The notes below the pieces were generated by a model. The model was not told the DNA's origin. It did not search any database and saw only the letters and a list, made by a program, of their open reading frames with translations. From Paenibacillus larvae subsp. larvae (GTDB lineage Bacteria; Bacillota; Bacilli; Paenibacillales; NBRC-103111), in assembly GCF_002003265.1 (NCBI RefSeq), contig NZ_CP019687.1, positions 2,948,501 to 3,012,500 of the forward strand: a DNA stretch of 64,000 nt, written 5' to 3'. The translations under genes and the position numbers were made by a program. Below are positions 1-8,010 of this stretch, one piece after another (position 1 is the first letter of the stretch; each line of letters starts with the position of its first letter).

Positions 1-25
1 GACGCCATAATGGTTTGAATTTCAT
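1..25 (-). CDS. Possible 5' end of a divergent gene, cut by the window edge
   Basis: An ATG on the minus strand at 25 follows an AGGAAGG-like ribosome binding site with 7-nt spacing and opens a frame reading MKFKPLWR to the window edge. It would be divergent from pdaB. Eight codons are too few to identify it. Confidence 0.3.
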
Positions 26-141
26 TCTGCATCCTTCCTTATCTTCAGAAGTTATCACGCATAACTTAATGGTACGAGCATACATTGTACTAAGCGAATT
101 TATACAAGCCTTGCAAAAGGCTTAAGGAGGTCACAGCTAAA

Positions 142-933
142 GTGAACTATTTTTATGTCATGAACGGGAAAAAGCTGAAACAAGCCATATTTATCATTGC
201 AGCTCTCCTGTTTGCCGCCGGTATTGTTTACGCGGAACGGGAAAACATCAGTGCGTTTGCAGGAAAAGATACAGGGCCTAAAGCCATCTATAGCGTACCC
301 ACTGATAAAAAAGTAATTGCACTGACCTTCGATATCAGTTGGGGGGATAAGAGGGCCGAGCCCATCCTGAAGATTCTCGAAGAAAAAGGAGTAAAGAACG
401 CAACCTTCTTCCTCTCCTCCCCCTGGACGAAAAGCCATCCAGAGATTGTCAAGAAAATAAAAGACGGCGGATTTGAAATCGGCAGCCATGGCCACAAGCA
501 TGTCAATTACAGCAGCTTGAATGATGAAGAAATCCGCAAGCAGATTCAAACAGCCGATAGCACGCTCACTGATGCGGTCGGCCAAAAGCCAAATCTCATC
601 AGAATGCCGAACGGGGACTTTGACAAACGTGTACTGAAAATTGCCAAGGACCTCGGTTATTCTGTTATTCAATGGGATACCGATTCCCTTGATTGGATGA
701 ATATTGGAACAGACAAGATCATTGACCGTGTTATGAAAAAGGTCCATCCCGGAGATATCGTACTTATGCACGCAAGTGATTCCTGTAAACAAACTCATGA
801 GGCCCTTCCCGTTATCATCGACCAGCTTAAGGCAAAGGGTTATGAATTTGTTACTGTGGGCGAATTATTGAAGCAAGCCAAAGCTGAAAATAAAGACGTT
901 CAGGACCAGGCAGCAAATCTTCATATAACCTAA
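142..933 (+). CDS. pdaB: PdaB-like sporulation polysaccharide deacetylase family protein
   Basis: This 263-residue protein has an N-terminal membrane anchor (about residues 14-30) followed by a NodB-type polysaccharide deacetylase domain. The usual TFDDG motif is TFDISWG here, as in the PdaB family. A histidine motif GSHGHKH and an RMPNG segment follow. B. subtilis PdaB is needed to keep the spore cortex and peptidoglycan intact late in sporulation; the altered first motif leaves true deacetylase activity uncertain. The start is GTG at 142, set by AAGGAGG at 124-130 and agreement with the family N-terminus. It is followed by an intrinsic terminator and gerD on the same strand. Confidence 0.88.
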   Translation: MNYFYVMNGKKLKQAIFIIAALLFAAGIVYAERENISAFAGKDTGPKAIYSVPTDKKVIALTFDISWGDKRAEPILKILEEKGVKNATFFLSSPWTKSHPEIVKKIKDGGFEIGSHGHKHVNYSSLNDEEIRKQIQTADSTLTDAVGQKPNLIRMPNGDFDKRVLKIAKDLGYSVIQWDTDSLDWMNIGTDKIIDRVMKKVHPGDIVLMHASDSCKQTHEALPVIIDQLKAKGYEFVTVGELLKQAKAENKDVQDQAANLHIT

Positions 934-1009
934 GCGTTAAGTATCCTTAATATTCAATACAAAAAGCGTCCTTAACCTTTTGAACGATAAAGCCCCCTTA
1001 TTTCGGAAA

Positions 1010-1042
1010 AAGAGCTGATTTCAGCTCTTCTTTTTATTTTTT
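1010..1042 (+). terminator. Rho-independent terminator after pdaB
   Basis: A perfect 9-bp stem AAGAGCTGA/TCAGCTCTT with a 2-nt loop is followed by a long T-rich run, about 80 nt after the pdaB stop codon. Confidence 0.85.
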
Positions 1043-1151
1043 TGTTGCTTTTAATTTCTATTCCGATTATTTCTTCCCATTCCTTTGAGAAAAAAACACC
1101 AAATTTATCTCCTAATTGTACCAACGTTCACAGTAAAAAGCTAATTTTTGC

Positions 1152-1183
1152 GAATCATAAACGGGCCCTGGTCACACATACTA
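1152..1183 (+). promoter_or_regulatory. Candidate forespore (sigma-G type) promoter of gerD
   Basis: CATACTA at 1177-1183 matches the sigma-F/sigma-G -10 consensus. GAATCA at 1152-1157 is an acceptable -35 with a 19-nt spacer, slightly long. The start codon of gerD is 30 nt downstream. Sigma-G control of gerD is established in B. subtilis; assignment here is by motif only. Confidence 0.5.
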
Positions 1184-1212
1184 TATGTACTTAAGCAGGA
1201 AAGGGAGTTTTT

Positions 1213-2007
1213 ATGAAAATGAATGTTCTAACGAAACTTCGCTTTATCCCGGTTCTTCTATTTGTTATTTTGTTGGTCTCCTGCGGTCCGGACACTTCCC
1301 AAAGTTCGGGAACAAACCAAGGTAATTATAAAGACACCAAAACAATGGTCATGGATATTTTGAAATCAGAAGAAGGAAAAAAAGCCATAAAGGAAGCTTC
1401 GAAAGGCGGGGGAAATTCGGGTTCAGGTTCTGGCGGCGGGGCCATGAGCATGATGTCTGAAAGCCAGCTGGCACAGCTAAAGATTGCGGCCAAAGATGTA
1501 CTCACCAGCACGGACAACAGCAAATTGTTGCAGGAAATAATGAAAGATCCGCAATTTGCCGGTGAGTTCGCCAAAGCCATAAAAAATGACAACAAACAGC
1601 TGCAAAAAGATCTTATGAAAGATCCGGAATATCAAAAACAAATGCTGGAAATCATGAAAAACTCTGATTATGAAAAAATGGTTTTGGAAGTTATGAAGAG
1701 TGTTCCGTACCGTCAGCAAGTAATGAATTTAATTCAGGAATCCATGCAGAGTCCGCTTTTTAAAACTCAGCTTATTTCTCTGATGAAAAAAGCAGTGGAG
1801 CAGCAGGAACAGCCTATGCAGCAAAAGACTGAAGGAGGAAAAGAAAAAGAGGGAAAAGGCGGAGAGGGAAAGGACCAAGGGAAAAAAAAGGATAAGGAAC
1901 AAAGCAGCGGTAAAGAGGAAGGCAAAGATTCAAGCGGTGATTCCGATAGTGAAAGTGATACTGATTCGAACAAGAAGAAAAAGAAGAAAGACGATGAGAA
2001 TCAGTAA
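1213..2007 (+). CDS. gerD: Spore germination lipoprotein GerD
   Basis: This 264-residue lipoprotein has a hydrophobic leader ending in the lipobox LLVSC (Cys near residue 24), so it should be lipid-anchored on the inner spore membrane. GerD scaffolds nutrient receptors into the germinosome. The middle (about 85-195) is the helical GerD core, rich in repeated KDPEYQKQMLE-like segments. The last 60 residues are low-complexity Lys/Glu/Gly/Ser/Asp, making the protein clearly longer than the roughly 185-residue B. subtilis form. ATG at 1213 follows AAGGGAG. It converges on mrp; a shared hairpin lies between them. Confidence 0.88.
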   Translation: MKMNVLTKLRFIPVLLFVILLVSCGPDTSQSSGTNQGNYKDTKTMVMDILKSEEGKKAIKEASKGGGNSGSGSGGGAMSMMSESQLAQLKIAAKDVLTSTDNSKLLQEIMKDPQFAGEFAKAIKNDNKQLQKDLMKDPEYQKQMLEIMKNSDYEKMVLEVMKSVPYRQQVMNLIQESMQSPLFKTQLISLMKKAVEQQEQPMQQKTEGGKEKEGKGGEGKDQGKKKDKEQSSGKEEGKDSSGDSDSESDTDSNKKKKKKDDENQ

Positions 2008-2010
2008 TAT

Positions 2011-2055
2011 AAAAAAGAAAAGGACTGCCCGTTTATTATTTAATACGGCAGTCCT
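2011..2055 (-). terminator. Intrinsic terminator of mrp, between convergent gerD and mrp
   Basis: The 9-bp stem AGGACTGCC (2021-2029) / GGCAGTCCT (2047-2055) is followed on the minus strand by a T-rich tract (2011-2020). The plus-strand side lacks a T run, so termination of gerD here is less certain. Confidence 0.8.
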
Positions 2056-2074
2056 CTGCTTGTATTGATGTAAA

Positions 2075-3136
2075 CTATAGTTTCTCCAAAACTTTCCGGG
2101 CCAGTTCTAAATATAGCTGCCCGGTTTCTGTACTTTCTTTAAAGACGGAGGGTGAATAATCCGGCTCAGCAACATGGTTGTCAGGTGCTCCTAGCGGAAT
2201 TTGGGCAAGCAGCTCGGTATGGAGTTCTTCCGCAAGTTTGCCTCCTCCCCCTCTTCCGAAGATATAATCTTTATTTCCGCATTTGCTGCAGGAATAATAG
2301 GACATATTTTCTACTACACCGATAATCTCATGATCAGTATGAAGAGCCATAGCACCCGCTCTGGCAGCCACATAAGCAGCTGTAGCATGAGGGGTTGTTA
2401 CGATGATTTCTTTGCAGCCCGGCAGAAGCTGATGCACATCCAGAGCTACATCCCCGGTACCGGGTGGTAAATCAAGAAGCATATAATCCAGATCGCCCCA
2501 ATTTACCTCATTGAAAAAATTACGGAGCATTTTGCCCAGCATAGGACCGCGCCAAATAACAGGGGCGTTATCCTGAACAAAGAATCCCATGGAGATCACT
2601 TTTACACCATGACGTTCTACCGAAATAATATGATCATTCTCCAGGCGGGGCTGTTCCTCGATTCCCATCATATCAGGTACGCTGAAACCATAGATGTCGG
2701 CATCCATAATTCCAACCTTTTTACCCAGTCTGGAAAGTGAAGCGGCTAAATTAACTGTAACAGTAGACTTACCGACCCCTCCTTTTCCGCTAGCCACAGC
2801 AATAAATTGCACTTTGCTGGAAGGAGATAATAAAGATACGGGTTTGCTCCCAGCAGAAGGGGTTCCTGCCTCCTGTCCCAATTGGGCACGCTCAAAATCC
2901 GTCATAACGCGAAAACGGATATGTACTTGTTCAATTTCTTTCCGGGTAAGGACCTCCGTAATATCTTGCTTAAGTTTATCTTTGTTTACGCCTTCGTCTT
3001 TGGATAAGACGCAGGTAAGCGCAACGGTTTGTCCTTTGATGATCACATCTTTTATGCCGCCAAGTTCTACGATTGATTTCCCATAATGCGAATCCACCAA
3101 ATCCTGCAAAGCCTCAAGTACTTCCTCTCTGGTCAT
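2075..3136 (-). CDS. mrp: Mrp/ApbC family P-loop ATPase (iron-sulfur carrier; SalA-like)
   Basis: This 353-residue protein has an N-terminal MIP18/DUF59 domain (about 1-80) and a ParA/MinD-type ATPase domain with the deviant Walker A motif GKGGVGKS, a Mrp-typical DLPPGTGD segment and a C-terminal CxxC (CSKC). Family members bind and transfer Fe-S clusters in the cytosol; the Bacillus homologue SalA is also described as a regulator. The start is ATG at 3136, set by GAGGTG 7 nt upstream; an upstream in-frame ATG lacks a site. It lies 52 nt after cwlD and is probably cotranscribed with it. Confidence 0.9.
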   Translation of the reverse strand: MTREEVLEALQDLVDSHYGKSIVELGGIKDVIIKGQTVALTCVLSKDEGVNKDKLKQDITEVLTRKEIEQVHIRFRVMTDFERAQLGQEAGTPSAGSKPVSLLSPSSKVQFIAVASGKGGVGKSTVTVNLAASLSRLGKKVGIMDADIYGFSVPDMMGIEEQPRLENDHIISVERHGVKVISMGFFVQDNAPVIWRGPMLGKMLRNFFNEVNWGDLDYMLLDLPPGTGDVALDVHQLLPGCKEIIVTTPHATAAYVAARAGAMALHTDHEIIGVVENMSYYSCSKCGNKDYIFGRGGGGKLAEELHTELLAQIPLGAPDNHVAEPDYSPSVFKESTETGQLYLELARKVLEKL

Positions 3137-3188
3137 CTTCTCACACCTCGGTAAGCACATTTTTAAACGATTACATTATATCATATTT

Positions 3189-3944
3189 TTACGATGTGCT
3201 CACTTTTTCCCCTGCATAGTAGCGCAGAATACCCTGATAAATGGATGCGGCCAGTTTCTTTTGGTATTTATCATCCGCCAGCATTCTGGCTTCATCCGGA
3301 TTGGATAAAAACCCCAATTCAATAAGTGTACTCGGCATTTTTAGTGTTTTTAGCAAATATACGGATTCCTCCTGCTTAGCAACCCGGTCTGTGTTCTCCA
3401 TGTTCCGCTTTATCTCCTCTTGTATGAGAGATGCCAGACGGTAATTATCTTGATTATTAGGGTAATAAAATGCCTGGGCTCCCCTCCACTTTGGTGAAGG
3501 GACGCTATTGAGATGGATGCTGAGAAACAAATCCGCTTTTTTCTGAATAACAAACTCCGCCCTCTTCAATAAATCCTCTGTCTTTCGTTTGCTGTAACCT
3601 TTCGTATCGGGATTGGCCAGATCTTTATCCATCTCTCTTGTCATCACGACAATCGCCCCCGCTTGCTGTAAATAATCTCTCACATATAGTGAGATAATCA
3701 AGTTAATATCTTTTTCAATGACTCCACTCTTGCTGGAGGCTCCCCCGTCCGGCCCTCCGTGCCCCGCGTCCAAAGCAATGGTTTTTCCCGCTAACGGCTG
3801 CGTCCATTCCGTCCATGTCTCGGTTGCCGGCAATTTATAGGCATAGATCATAACCAAGAGGGCGACAAGTATAGCCGAGAAAACAATTTTCAATCCACTT
3901 TGGAAGGTGAGCCAGACAACCAGCCGTTTTCTTTTTTTAGGCAC
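3189..3944 (-). CDS. cwlD: N-acetylmuramoyl-L-alanine amidase CwlD (cortex muramic-lactam formation)
   Basis: This protein has one N-terminal membrane segment (about residues 17-36) and an Amidase_3 domain with zinc-site motifs DAGHGGPDGG, an ISLYV/EKDIN glutamate region, SIHLNS and the catalytic IELGFLSN. CwlD removes stem peptides from muramic acid so that PdaA can form the muramic-delta-lactam of spore cortex. I place the start at GTG 3944 (251 residues) because AGAGGTGG lies 6-7 nt upstream and the product begins like relatives (PKKRKRLVVW). A TTG at 4004 with its own weak site would add 20 residues. Confidence 0.9.
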   Translation of the reverse strand: MPKKRKRLVVWLTFQSGLKIVFSAILVALLVMIYAYKLPATETWTEWTQPLAGKTIALDAGHGGPDGGASSKSGVIEKDINLIISLYVRDYLQQAGAIVVMTREMDKDLANPDTKGYSKRKTEDLLKRAEFVIQKKADLFLSIHLNSVPSPKWRGAQAFYYPNNQDNYRLASLIQEEIKRNMENTDRVAKQEESVYLLKTLKMPSTLIELGFLSNPDEARMLADDKYQKKLAASIYQGILRYYAGEKVSTS

Positions 3945-4036
3945 AAAAAACCACCTCTGTTCCCATAAACTTCTGTTCTCATCTATATTGGACAGGGTGG
4001 ACAAATATACCTCAGAGTTGAGTTAAGTCAGTATCC

Positions 4037-5215
4037 TTACGAATTTATGGGCGAGACTTGTTCCTTCATTCCCCCGATTAGAACCTTGGCCACCTCCGGT
4101 CTTGTGAACTGCGGGGGCGGACATTGGCCTTTCCTTAGAAGGGCTCTCACTTTAGTGCCGGAAAGATGCAAATGCTTGGAAGAATCATGCGGGCATGTTT
4201 TGCTGGAGGCCATATTACCACAAGCGGTACAGTAAAAACTGTGTTCGAAAAACAGCGGAATGATTCCAATCTCCTCTGAAGTAAAACGGCGGAAAATATC
4301 TTGCGCTTCATAAGTACTATAATAATCACCTACACCGGCATGGTCTCTCCCCACTATAAAATGTGTACAGCCGTAATTTTTACGCACTAAGGCGTGAAAA
4401 ATAGCTTCTCTCGGGCCTGCATACCGCATGGCGGCAGGAAATACCCCCAAGAAAACACGGTCTTCCGGATAGTAATGTACAAGGAGGGTGTGATAGCTCT
4501 TCATTCTTACTTCAGCAGATATGTCGTCAGACTTGGTTTGCCCAACCAAAGGATTGAGAAATAAGCCATCTACTATCTCCATGGCAGACTTTTGAATATA
4601 TTCATGTGCCCGATGAACCGGATTCCGGGTCTGAAAGCCTACAACAGTCTTCCAACCTCTTTGGCGGAACTGTTCTCTGGTTTCAGCGGGATCAAAGTAA
4701 TAATCGGCGAACTGTTCAGGTTGTGTCCTTCGTAAAAGCTGAATCGTACCTCCCGCATAAGTATAAGATTTAGCCATAAGCCGGGCTACACCAGGATGGG
4801 CCTCATCTCTGGTCTTAAATACTTGTATAGCTTCAAAAACCGGGTCTATATCATATAGGCTATCAACTTGAATAATTCCATATATGTGCTTATCTTCCCC
4901 AATAAGTGCAGCTTCCGTCCCCACTCGAATACAAGCTTGTTCCTTTGCCGATAAAGGAAGGGTAATAGGCAGACTCCATACTGTTCCATCTTCCAGTCTC
5001 ATGGAATTTAGTACGGATAGATAGTCCCGCTCATTCATAAATCCCTGCAATGGGGAGAAAGCTCCTATTCCTATTAATTCCAGATCGGACAGCGACCATG
5101 CGTTTAATTGGATTTGGGGAAGAGACTCAGCATGCTTCAGGAGTCTGTCACGATCCCGTTTGTCCGGGAATCTGTTGACAAGCCTTCCGCCGTGCGGGGC
5201 AATGGATTCAGTCAT
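4037..5215 (-). CDS. sat: Sulfate adenylyltransferase (ATP sulfurylase)
   Basis: This 392-residue enzyme makes adenosine 5'-phosphosulfate (APS) from ATP and sulfate, the first step of assimilatory sulfate reduction. The PUA-like N-terminal domain is followed by the catalytic domain with [11 protein letters not shown] (QxRN and HxxH motifs) and [21 protein letters not shown] cysteine cluster lies near the C-terminus, as in the bacterial Sat family. ATG 5215 is chosen because GGAGGT lies about 8 nt upstream; an ATG 15 nt earlier overlaps that site. It starts 18 nt after cysH, so the pair forms one operon. No APS kinase gene is present here. Confidence 0.95.
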   Translation of the reverse strand: MTESIAPHGGRLVNRFPDKRDRDRLLKHAESLPQIQLNAWSLSDLELIGIGAFSPLQGFMNERDYLSVLNSMRLEDGTVWSLPITLPLSAKEQACIRVGTEAALIGEDKHIYGIIQVDSLYDIDPVFEAIQVFKTRDEAHPGVARLMAKSYTYAGGTIQLLRRTQPEQFADYYFDPAETREQFRQRGWKTVVGFQTRNPVHRAHEYIQKSAMEIVDGLFLNPLVGQTKSDDISAEVRMKSYHTLLVHYYPEDRVFLGVFPAAMRYAGPREAIFHALVRKNYGCTHFIVGRDHAGVGDYYSTYEAQDIFRRFTSEEIGIIPLFFEHSFYCTACGNMASSKTCPHDSSKHLHLSGTKVRALLRKGQCPPPQFTRPEVAKVLIGGMKEQVSPINS

Positions 5216-5233
5216 TTTTTCAACCTCCATGAG

Positions 5234-5935
5234 TTAAGTTTGGGGCTGATGCAGGCCGCATTCCGTTTTCCCAAAACCGGACCATCGTCCCGCTCTCAGA
5301 TCTTCTCCCGGTAGAACCTGCCGTGTGCAGTACTCGCAACCGATGCTCGGGTAATTTTGATCATGCAGAGGATTATAAATAAGCTCATATTCGCGGATAT
5401 AGTCCCAAACATCATCTGATGTCCAGTTTGCTAAAGGATTGAATTTAGCGAGATCAAATTTTGTATCATAGGCAGCTTTCGGTGCATTGGCTCTCGTGGG
5501 GGCCTGATCACGTCTTATACCAGTAATCCAGGCATCATATTCGCTTAAGATCCGTGACAAAGGTTCTACCTTCCTGATATTGCAGCAGCTGTTAGGATCA
5601 GATTTCCAAAGTTCTTCACCAAACCGATCGGCCTGTTCCGCCAGGGAAATCTTAGGCTCGACCTGTATAAACTCAATATTATACTTCTCCTGCAACCGGT
5701 CTTTGGTCAAATACGTTTCTTTAAAATGAACATGAGTATCCAAGTAAAAGATATCAATGGATGGCGCTACTTTTTGCATGATATCCACGAGCACTACGTC
5801 TTCAGCACCAAAACTGCAGGCAAAAGTAATGTGAGGAAACGTTTCAACAGCTTTTACTACAAGCTCCTCCGCGGACTTTTGTTCATACTCTTGGCTGATC
5901 TGAGACAATAAAACTTCTTTTTCGGGCAAATTCAT
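5234..5935 (-). CDS. cysH: Phosphoadenylyl/adenylyl-sulfate reductase (APS reductase type)
   Basis: This 233-residue PP-loop reductase uses thioredoxin to reduce activated sulfate to sulfite. It has the SFGAEDVV loop, an RRDQAPTRA segment and the C-terminal redox motif ECGLH. A CC pair (SCCNIRK) and a CxxC (CEYC) are also present; these four cysteines bind a [4Fe-4S] cluster and are typical of enzymes that accept APS directly. This fits the absence of an APS kinase gene next to sat. ATG 5935 follows GGTGGGAG closely. It is the first gene of the cysH-sat operon. Confidence 0.93.
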   Translation of the reverse strand: MNLPEKEVLLSQISQEYEQKSAEELVVKAVETFPHITFACSFGAEDVVLVDIMQKVAPSIDIFYLDTHVHFKETYLTKDRLQEKYNIEFIQVEPKISLAEQADRFGEELWKSDPNSCCNIRKVEPLSRILSEYDAWITGIRRDQAPTRANAPKAAYDTKFDLAKFNPLANWTSDDVWDYIREYELIYNPLHDQNYPSIGCEYCTRQVLPGEDLRAGRWSGFGKTECGLHQPQT

Positions 5936-5986
5936 AGTCTCCCACCTTATTTCCGATTATTCTTATATGATTAATAAATTACTAGA

Positions 5987-6015
5987 AATTTAGCATGACC
6001 TGCCGGGTGTGTCAA
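5987..6015 (-). promoter_or_regulatory. Sigma-A type promoter of cysH-sat
   Basis: Minus-strand TTGACA (6010-6015), a 17-bp spacer and TAAATT (5987-5992) lie about 50 nt upstream of the cysH start. I saw no S-box or T-box fold in the short leader. Confidence 0.7.
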
Positions 6016-6150
6016 CCATAATTTCACAGGCCTACTCACTTTTGTATTGTATTGGGCGGGAATGAATTTGGTGAAAAAATAAAAAATCTTTTTCTTTATA
6101 TACCGTAAAAAAGGGATTTGAGTGCTATCTATCCTCAAATAATGTTTGGG

Positions 6151-6201
6151 GAATTGTGATGCGGGAGCGAACAGTTTTAGGACCGCATTTTTTACGTTCT
6201 T
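6151..6201 (-). pseudogene. Decayed copy of the rpsI 3' end (possible att remnant)
   Basis: This 51-nt stretch matches the last coding part of rpsI (8480-8529) at 44 of 51 aligned positions, with one gap, including an identical 16-nt block at 6186-6201. On the minus strand it still reads ERKKCGPK against ERKKYGLK in S9, then drifts out of register. It lies at the far side of the AT-rich insert from the real rpsI end, as expected for a displaced gene end left by site-specific integration. Confidence 0.6.
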
Positions 6202-6454
6202 AAAACTTGCTTCAGATTACTTGGACCAGCCATGTAATCAAGAAGTTCTCCTTTTCCATCACTAAATGTAGTCAAATTTATTTATTTAACCTGACTCTCC
6301 TTTTTAGGAGGAACCTCCATGTTTCTTGTTAACAGGTTGTAATCAATTACAGGGCAGCTTATTTTATATTGGAATCAACAGCAGGTTTCGTAAACATCAG
6401 AAATGACTTAGTCAATTATCTGGACCTCAAGATAATATTTTAATACATTATGTG
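6202..6454. other. AT-rich intergenic remnant sequence
   Basis: No complete gene is seen. On the minus strand a 29-codon frame reading TTFSDGKGELLDYMAG and ending VLRT at a stop near 6198 looks like the end of a lost coding sequence. A GGAGG-TT-CCTCC palindrome lies near 6308-6319. I could not identify any of it. Confidence 0.3.
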
Positions 6455-6577
6455 AAATCCATTTTATAATACAACTGGTGAGTAATTAATGGGGAAGATA
6501 TAGATACATATGGTTCAGAGAGATTTATCTATATCTTGTACCCATTCGGATGGAAATCTAAGTTATGAAATGGATTT
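6455..6577 (-). repeat. Nested-palindrome repeat, copy A
   Basis: Terminal inverted arms AAATCCATTTTATAA (6455-6469) and TTATGAAATGGATTT (6563-6577) pair over 15 nt with one G-T wobble. They enclose a second inverted repeat AAGATATAGATA (6495-6506) / TATCTATATCTT (6526-6537). The reverse complement matches copy B at 25729-25847, including a nearly identical block of about 40 nt between the outer and inner arms. It lies just downstream of the NlpC gene terminator. Confidence 0.75.
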
Positions 6578-6589
6578 TATCTATATAAA

Positions 6590-6624
6590 AAGTCACTTTT
6601 CGGACAAAATCCGAAAAGTGACTT
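6590..6624 (-). terminator. Intrinsic terminator of the NlpC/P60 gene
   Basis: A perfect 15-bp stem (6590-6604 with 6610-6624) and 5-nt loop is followed on the minus strand by TTTTTATAT. It begins 30 nt after the stop codon at 6655. Confidence 0.88.
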
Positions 6625-6654
6625 GGTCTTAACTGTTCCAATACGAATATAATC

Positions 6655-7823
6655 TTATATCACTTTTTTAGCGCCTATATAAAATTTGTTCCAATAACGA
6701 TTTCCTAAACTATCAATTTTAACTCCATCGTCGGTTGCAGAAATAAACTGGTTGCCACCAACATAAATGCCTACATGAAACACTTTACCGCCATCAGCGA
6801 AAAATACAAGATCCCCTTGTTCGGGATTGGATACCGATGTTCCCACACCATACATGCCTGAGGAAGTCCTAGGAAGATTAATACCTTGTTGCTTAAAGAT
6901 ATAAGTTACTAAACCCGAGCAATCAAACCCATTTGGGGAAGTTCCCCCCATAAGTATGGTACCCCAATCTGCCTTGTTGCCTTAGATACGATGGATTTCT
7001 TATCAGTTGAGGTTACATCTTTGCTTGTAGCTGGTTCTACCTGTTTATGAGCAGGTTTCTCGGTGTGCTGCTTTCCTGCAGATTCGTTTGACTTCTTAAC
7101 AGATGAGGTTACATCTTTGCTTGTAGCCGATTTTACTTGTTTATCAGCAGGTTTCTCGGTATGCTGCTTTCCTGCAGATTTGTTTGACTTCTTAGCAGAC
7201 AAGGTTACATCTTTGCTTGTAGCCGATTTTACTTGTTTATCAGCAGGTTTCTCGGTATGCTGCTTTCCTGCAGATTTGTTTGACTTCTTAGCAGACAAGG
7301 TTACATCTTTGCTTGGTGTAGTTCGTTTTGCAGGCTTATACCACGCAGGAGCATGGTATTTTCCATCTGCACCCAGAATGCCGATATTATTGTTCATATC
7401 CCATTGGACAATATGTCCAAAATGCTCTCCAATTGAACGGATATGTACATAGACACGGTCATTTTTAATAACAGGTGCTTCATCTAGGGTCACACTTCTG
7501 TTATCTACTTTTGCCTTCTGCTTACCGGACTCAAACTCAAATACATGACCATCTCCTATGAGTTTGACTCTGACTTGAGTACCATTTTGAACCATTTCAA
7601 ACTCCAATTTGTAGCCTAAATTCTCAGCTACCGCGCGCATTGGGACCATTAACGATCCTTGGTTCAAATAAGGCATAGCATCCGAAAAATTAACTAAGTG
7701 GTTATTGATCTGAACTTTGACACCGTCTGGAACAGCTGCGTGTGCAGTAGTATTTGATGCTATTAACCCTACCGTTACTAAAGCTCCTGAAAGAACCAAA
7801 CTTTTCAACCATTTTGTAGCCAT
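6655..7823 (-). pseudogene. Secreted NlpC/P60 peptidoglycan hydrolase with copper-amine-oxidase-N-like domain; frameshifted
   Basis: The N-terminal part (from ATG 7823, GGAGG 6 nt upstream) has a Sec signal peptide ending near AHAA (residue 29) and a copper amine oxidase N-terminal-like domain (about 33-150), common as a wall-binding module in Paenibacillus. A Lys/Thr/Ser linker of three 32-residue repeats (SKDVTLSAKKSNKSAGKQ...) follows. The NlpC/P60 domain starts at ATRQIGVPYLWG; its catalytic NGFDCSGL and HVGIYVG are in a different frame because the G run at 6944-6949 has six bases where seven would restore YLWGGTS. Restored, it should be a D,L-endopeptidase acting on wall stem peptides. 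The break is either a sequencing error or real inactivation. Confidence 0.85.
7011..7298 (-). repeat. Three 96-bp tandem repeats in the hydrolase linker
   Basis: Units begin at 7011, 7107 and 7203, and a partial unit at 7299. Units 7107-7202 and 7203-7298 are identical base for base, while 7011-7106 differs at about ten positions. The repeat length is a multiple of three, so copy number changes linker length without breaking the frame. Confidence 0.92.
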
Positions 7824-7842
7824 AAATTACCTCCTGTACGTA

Positions 7843-8010
7843 GCCTCCGGGGTTAGTTGACGGGTTCGGGAAGAGGAATTCCCTAATGCACAAATGTCGC
7901 AAATTCACCCCAAGTATATCGTCCCCGTACCTGTTTCCGATGTAGAAAAGCAGGATTCGGCTATTATTAAAATACAAAAAAGTTCCCTTGTCTTTGAGAA
8001 GATTAGCATA
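7843..8010 (-). ncRNA. Cyclic di-AMP riboswitch (ydaO/yuaA type)
   Basis: The minus strand carries the hallmark 3' part of the ydaO motif: GGGGTGAATT (7902-7911), then TAGGG, then CCCGAACCCGTCAACTAACC ending GGAGGC (7843-7870). GCTAATC (8001-8007) fits the 5' side. It lies 20 nt upstream of the NlpC/P60 start, the class of gene this riboswitch most often controls. High c-di-AMP normally turns expression off. No intrinsic terminator lies between aptamer and start codon, and the Shine-Dalgarno sequence is only 8 nt past the aptamer, so control may act on translation. The 5' half is less canonical. Confidence 0.82.

Noticed and set aside
100-798. 232-codon minus-strand frame opposite pdaB
   Set aside because: Antisense to a clear deacetylase-family gene; no coding features of its own.
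5936-6060. Possible SAM (S-box) riboswitch before cysH, as in Bacillus
   Set aside because: The leader is short and none of the S-box core elements or a terminator is present; only a plain promoter is seen.
7011-7318. Regular direct repeats that might look like a CRISPR array
   Set aside because: Units are 96 bp, contiguous without spacers and encode an in-frame protein linker.
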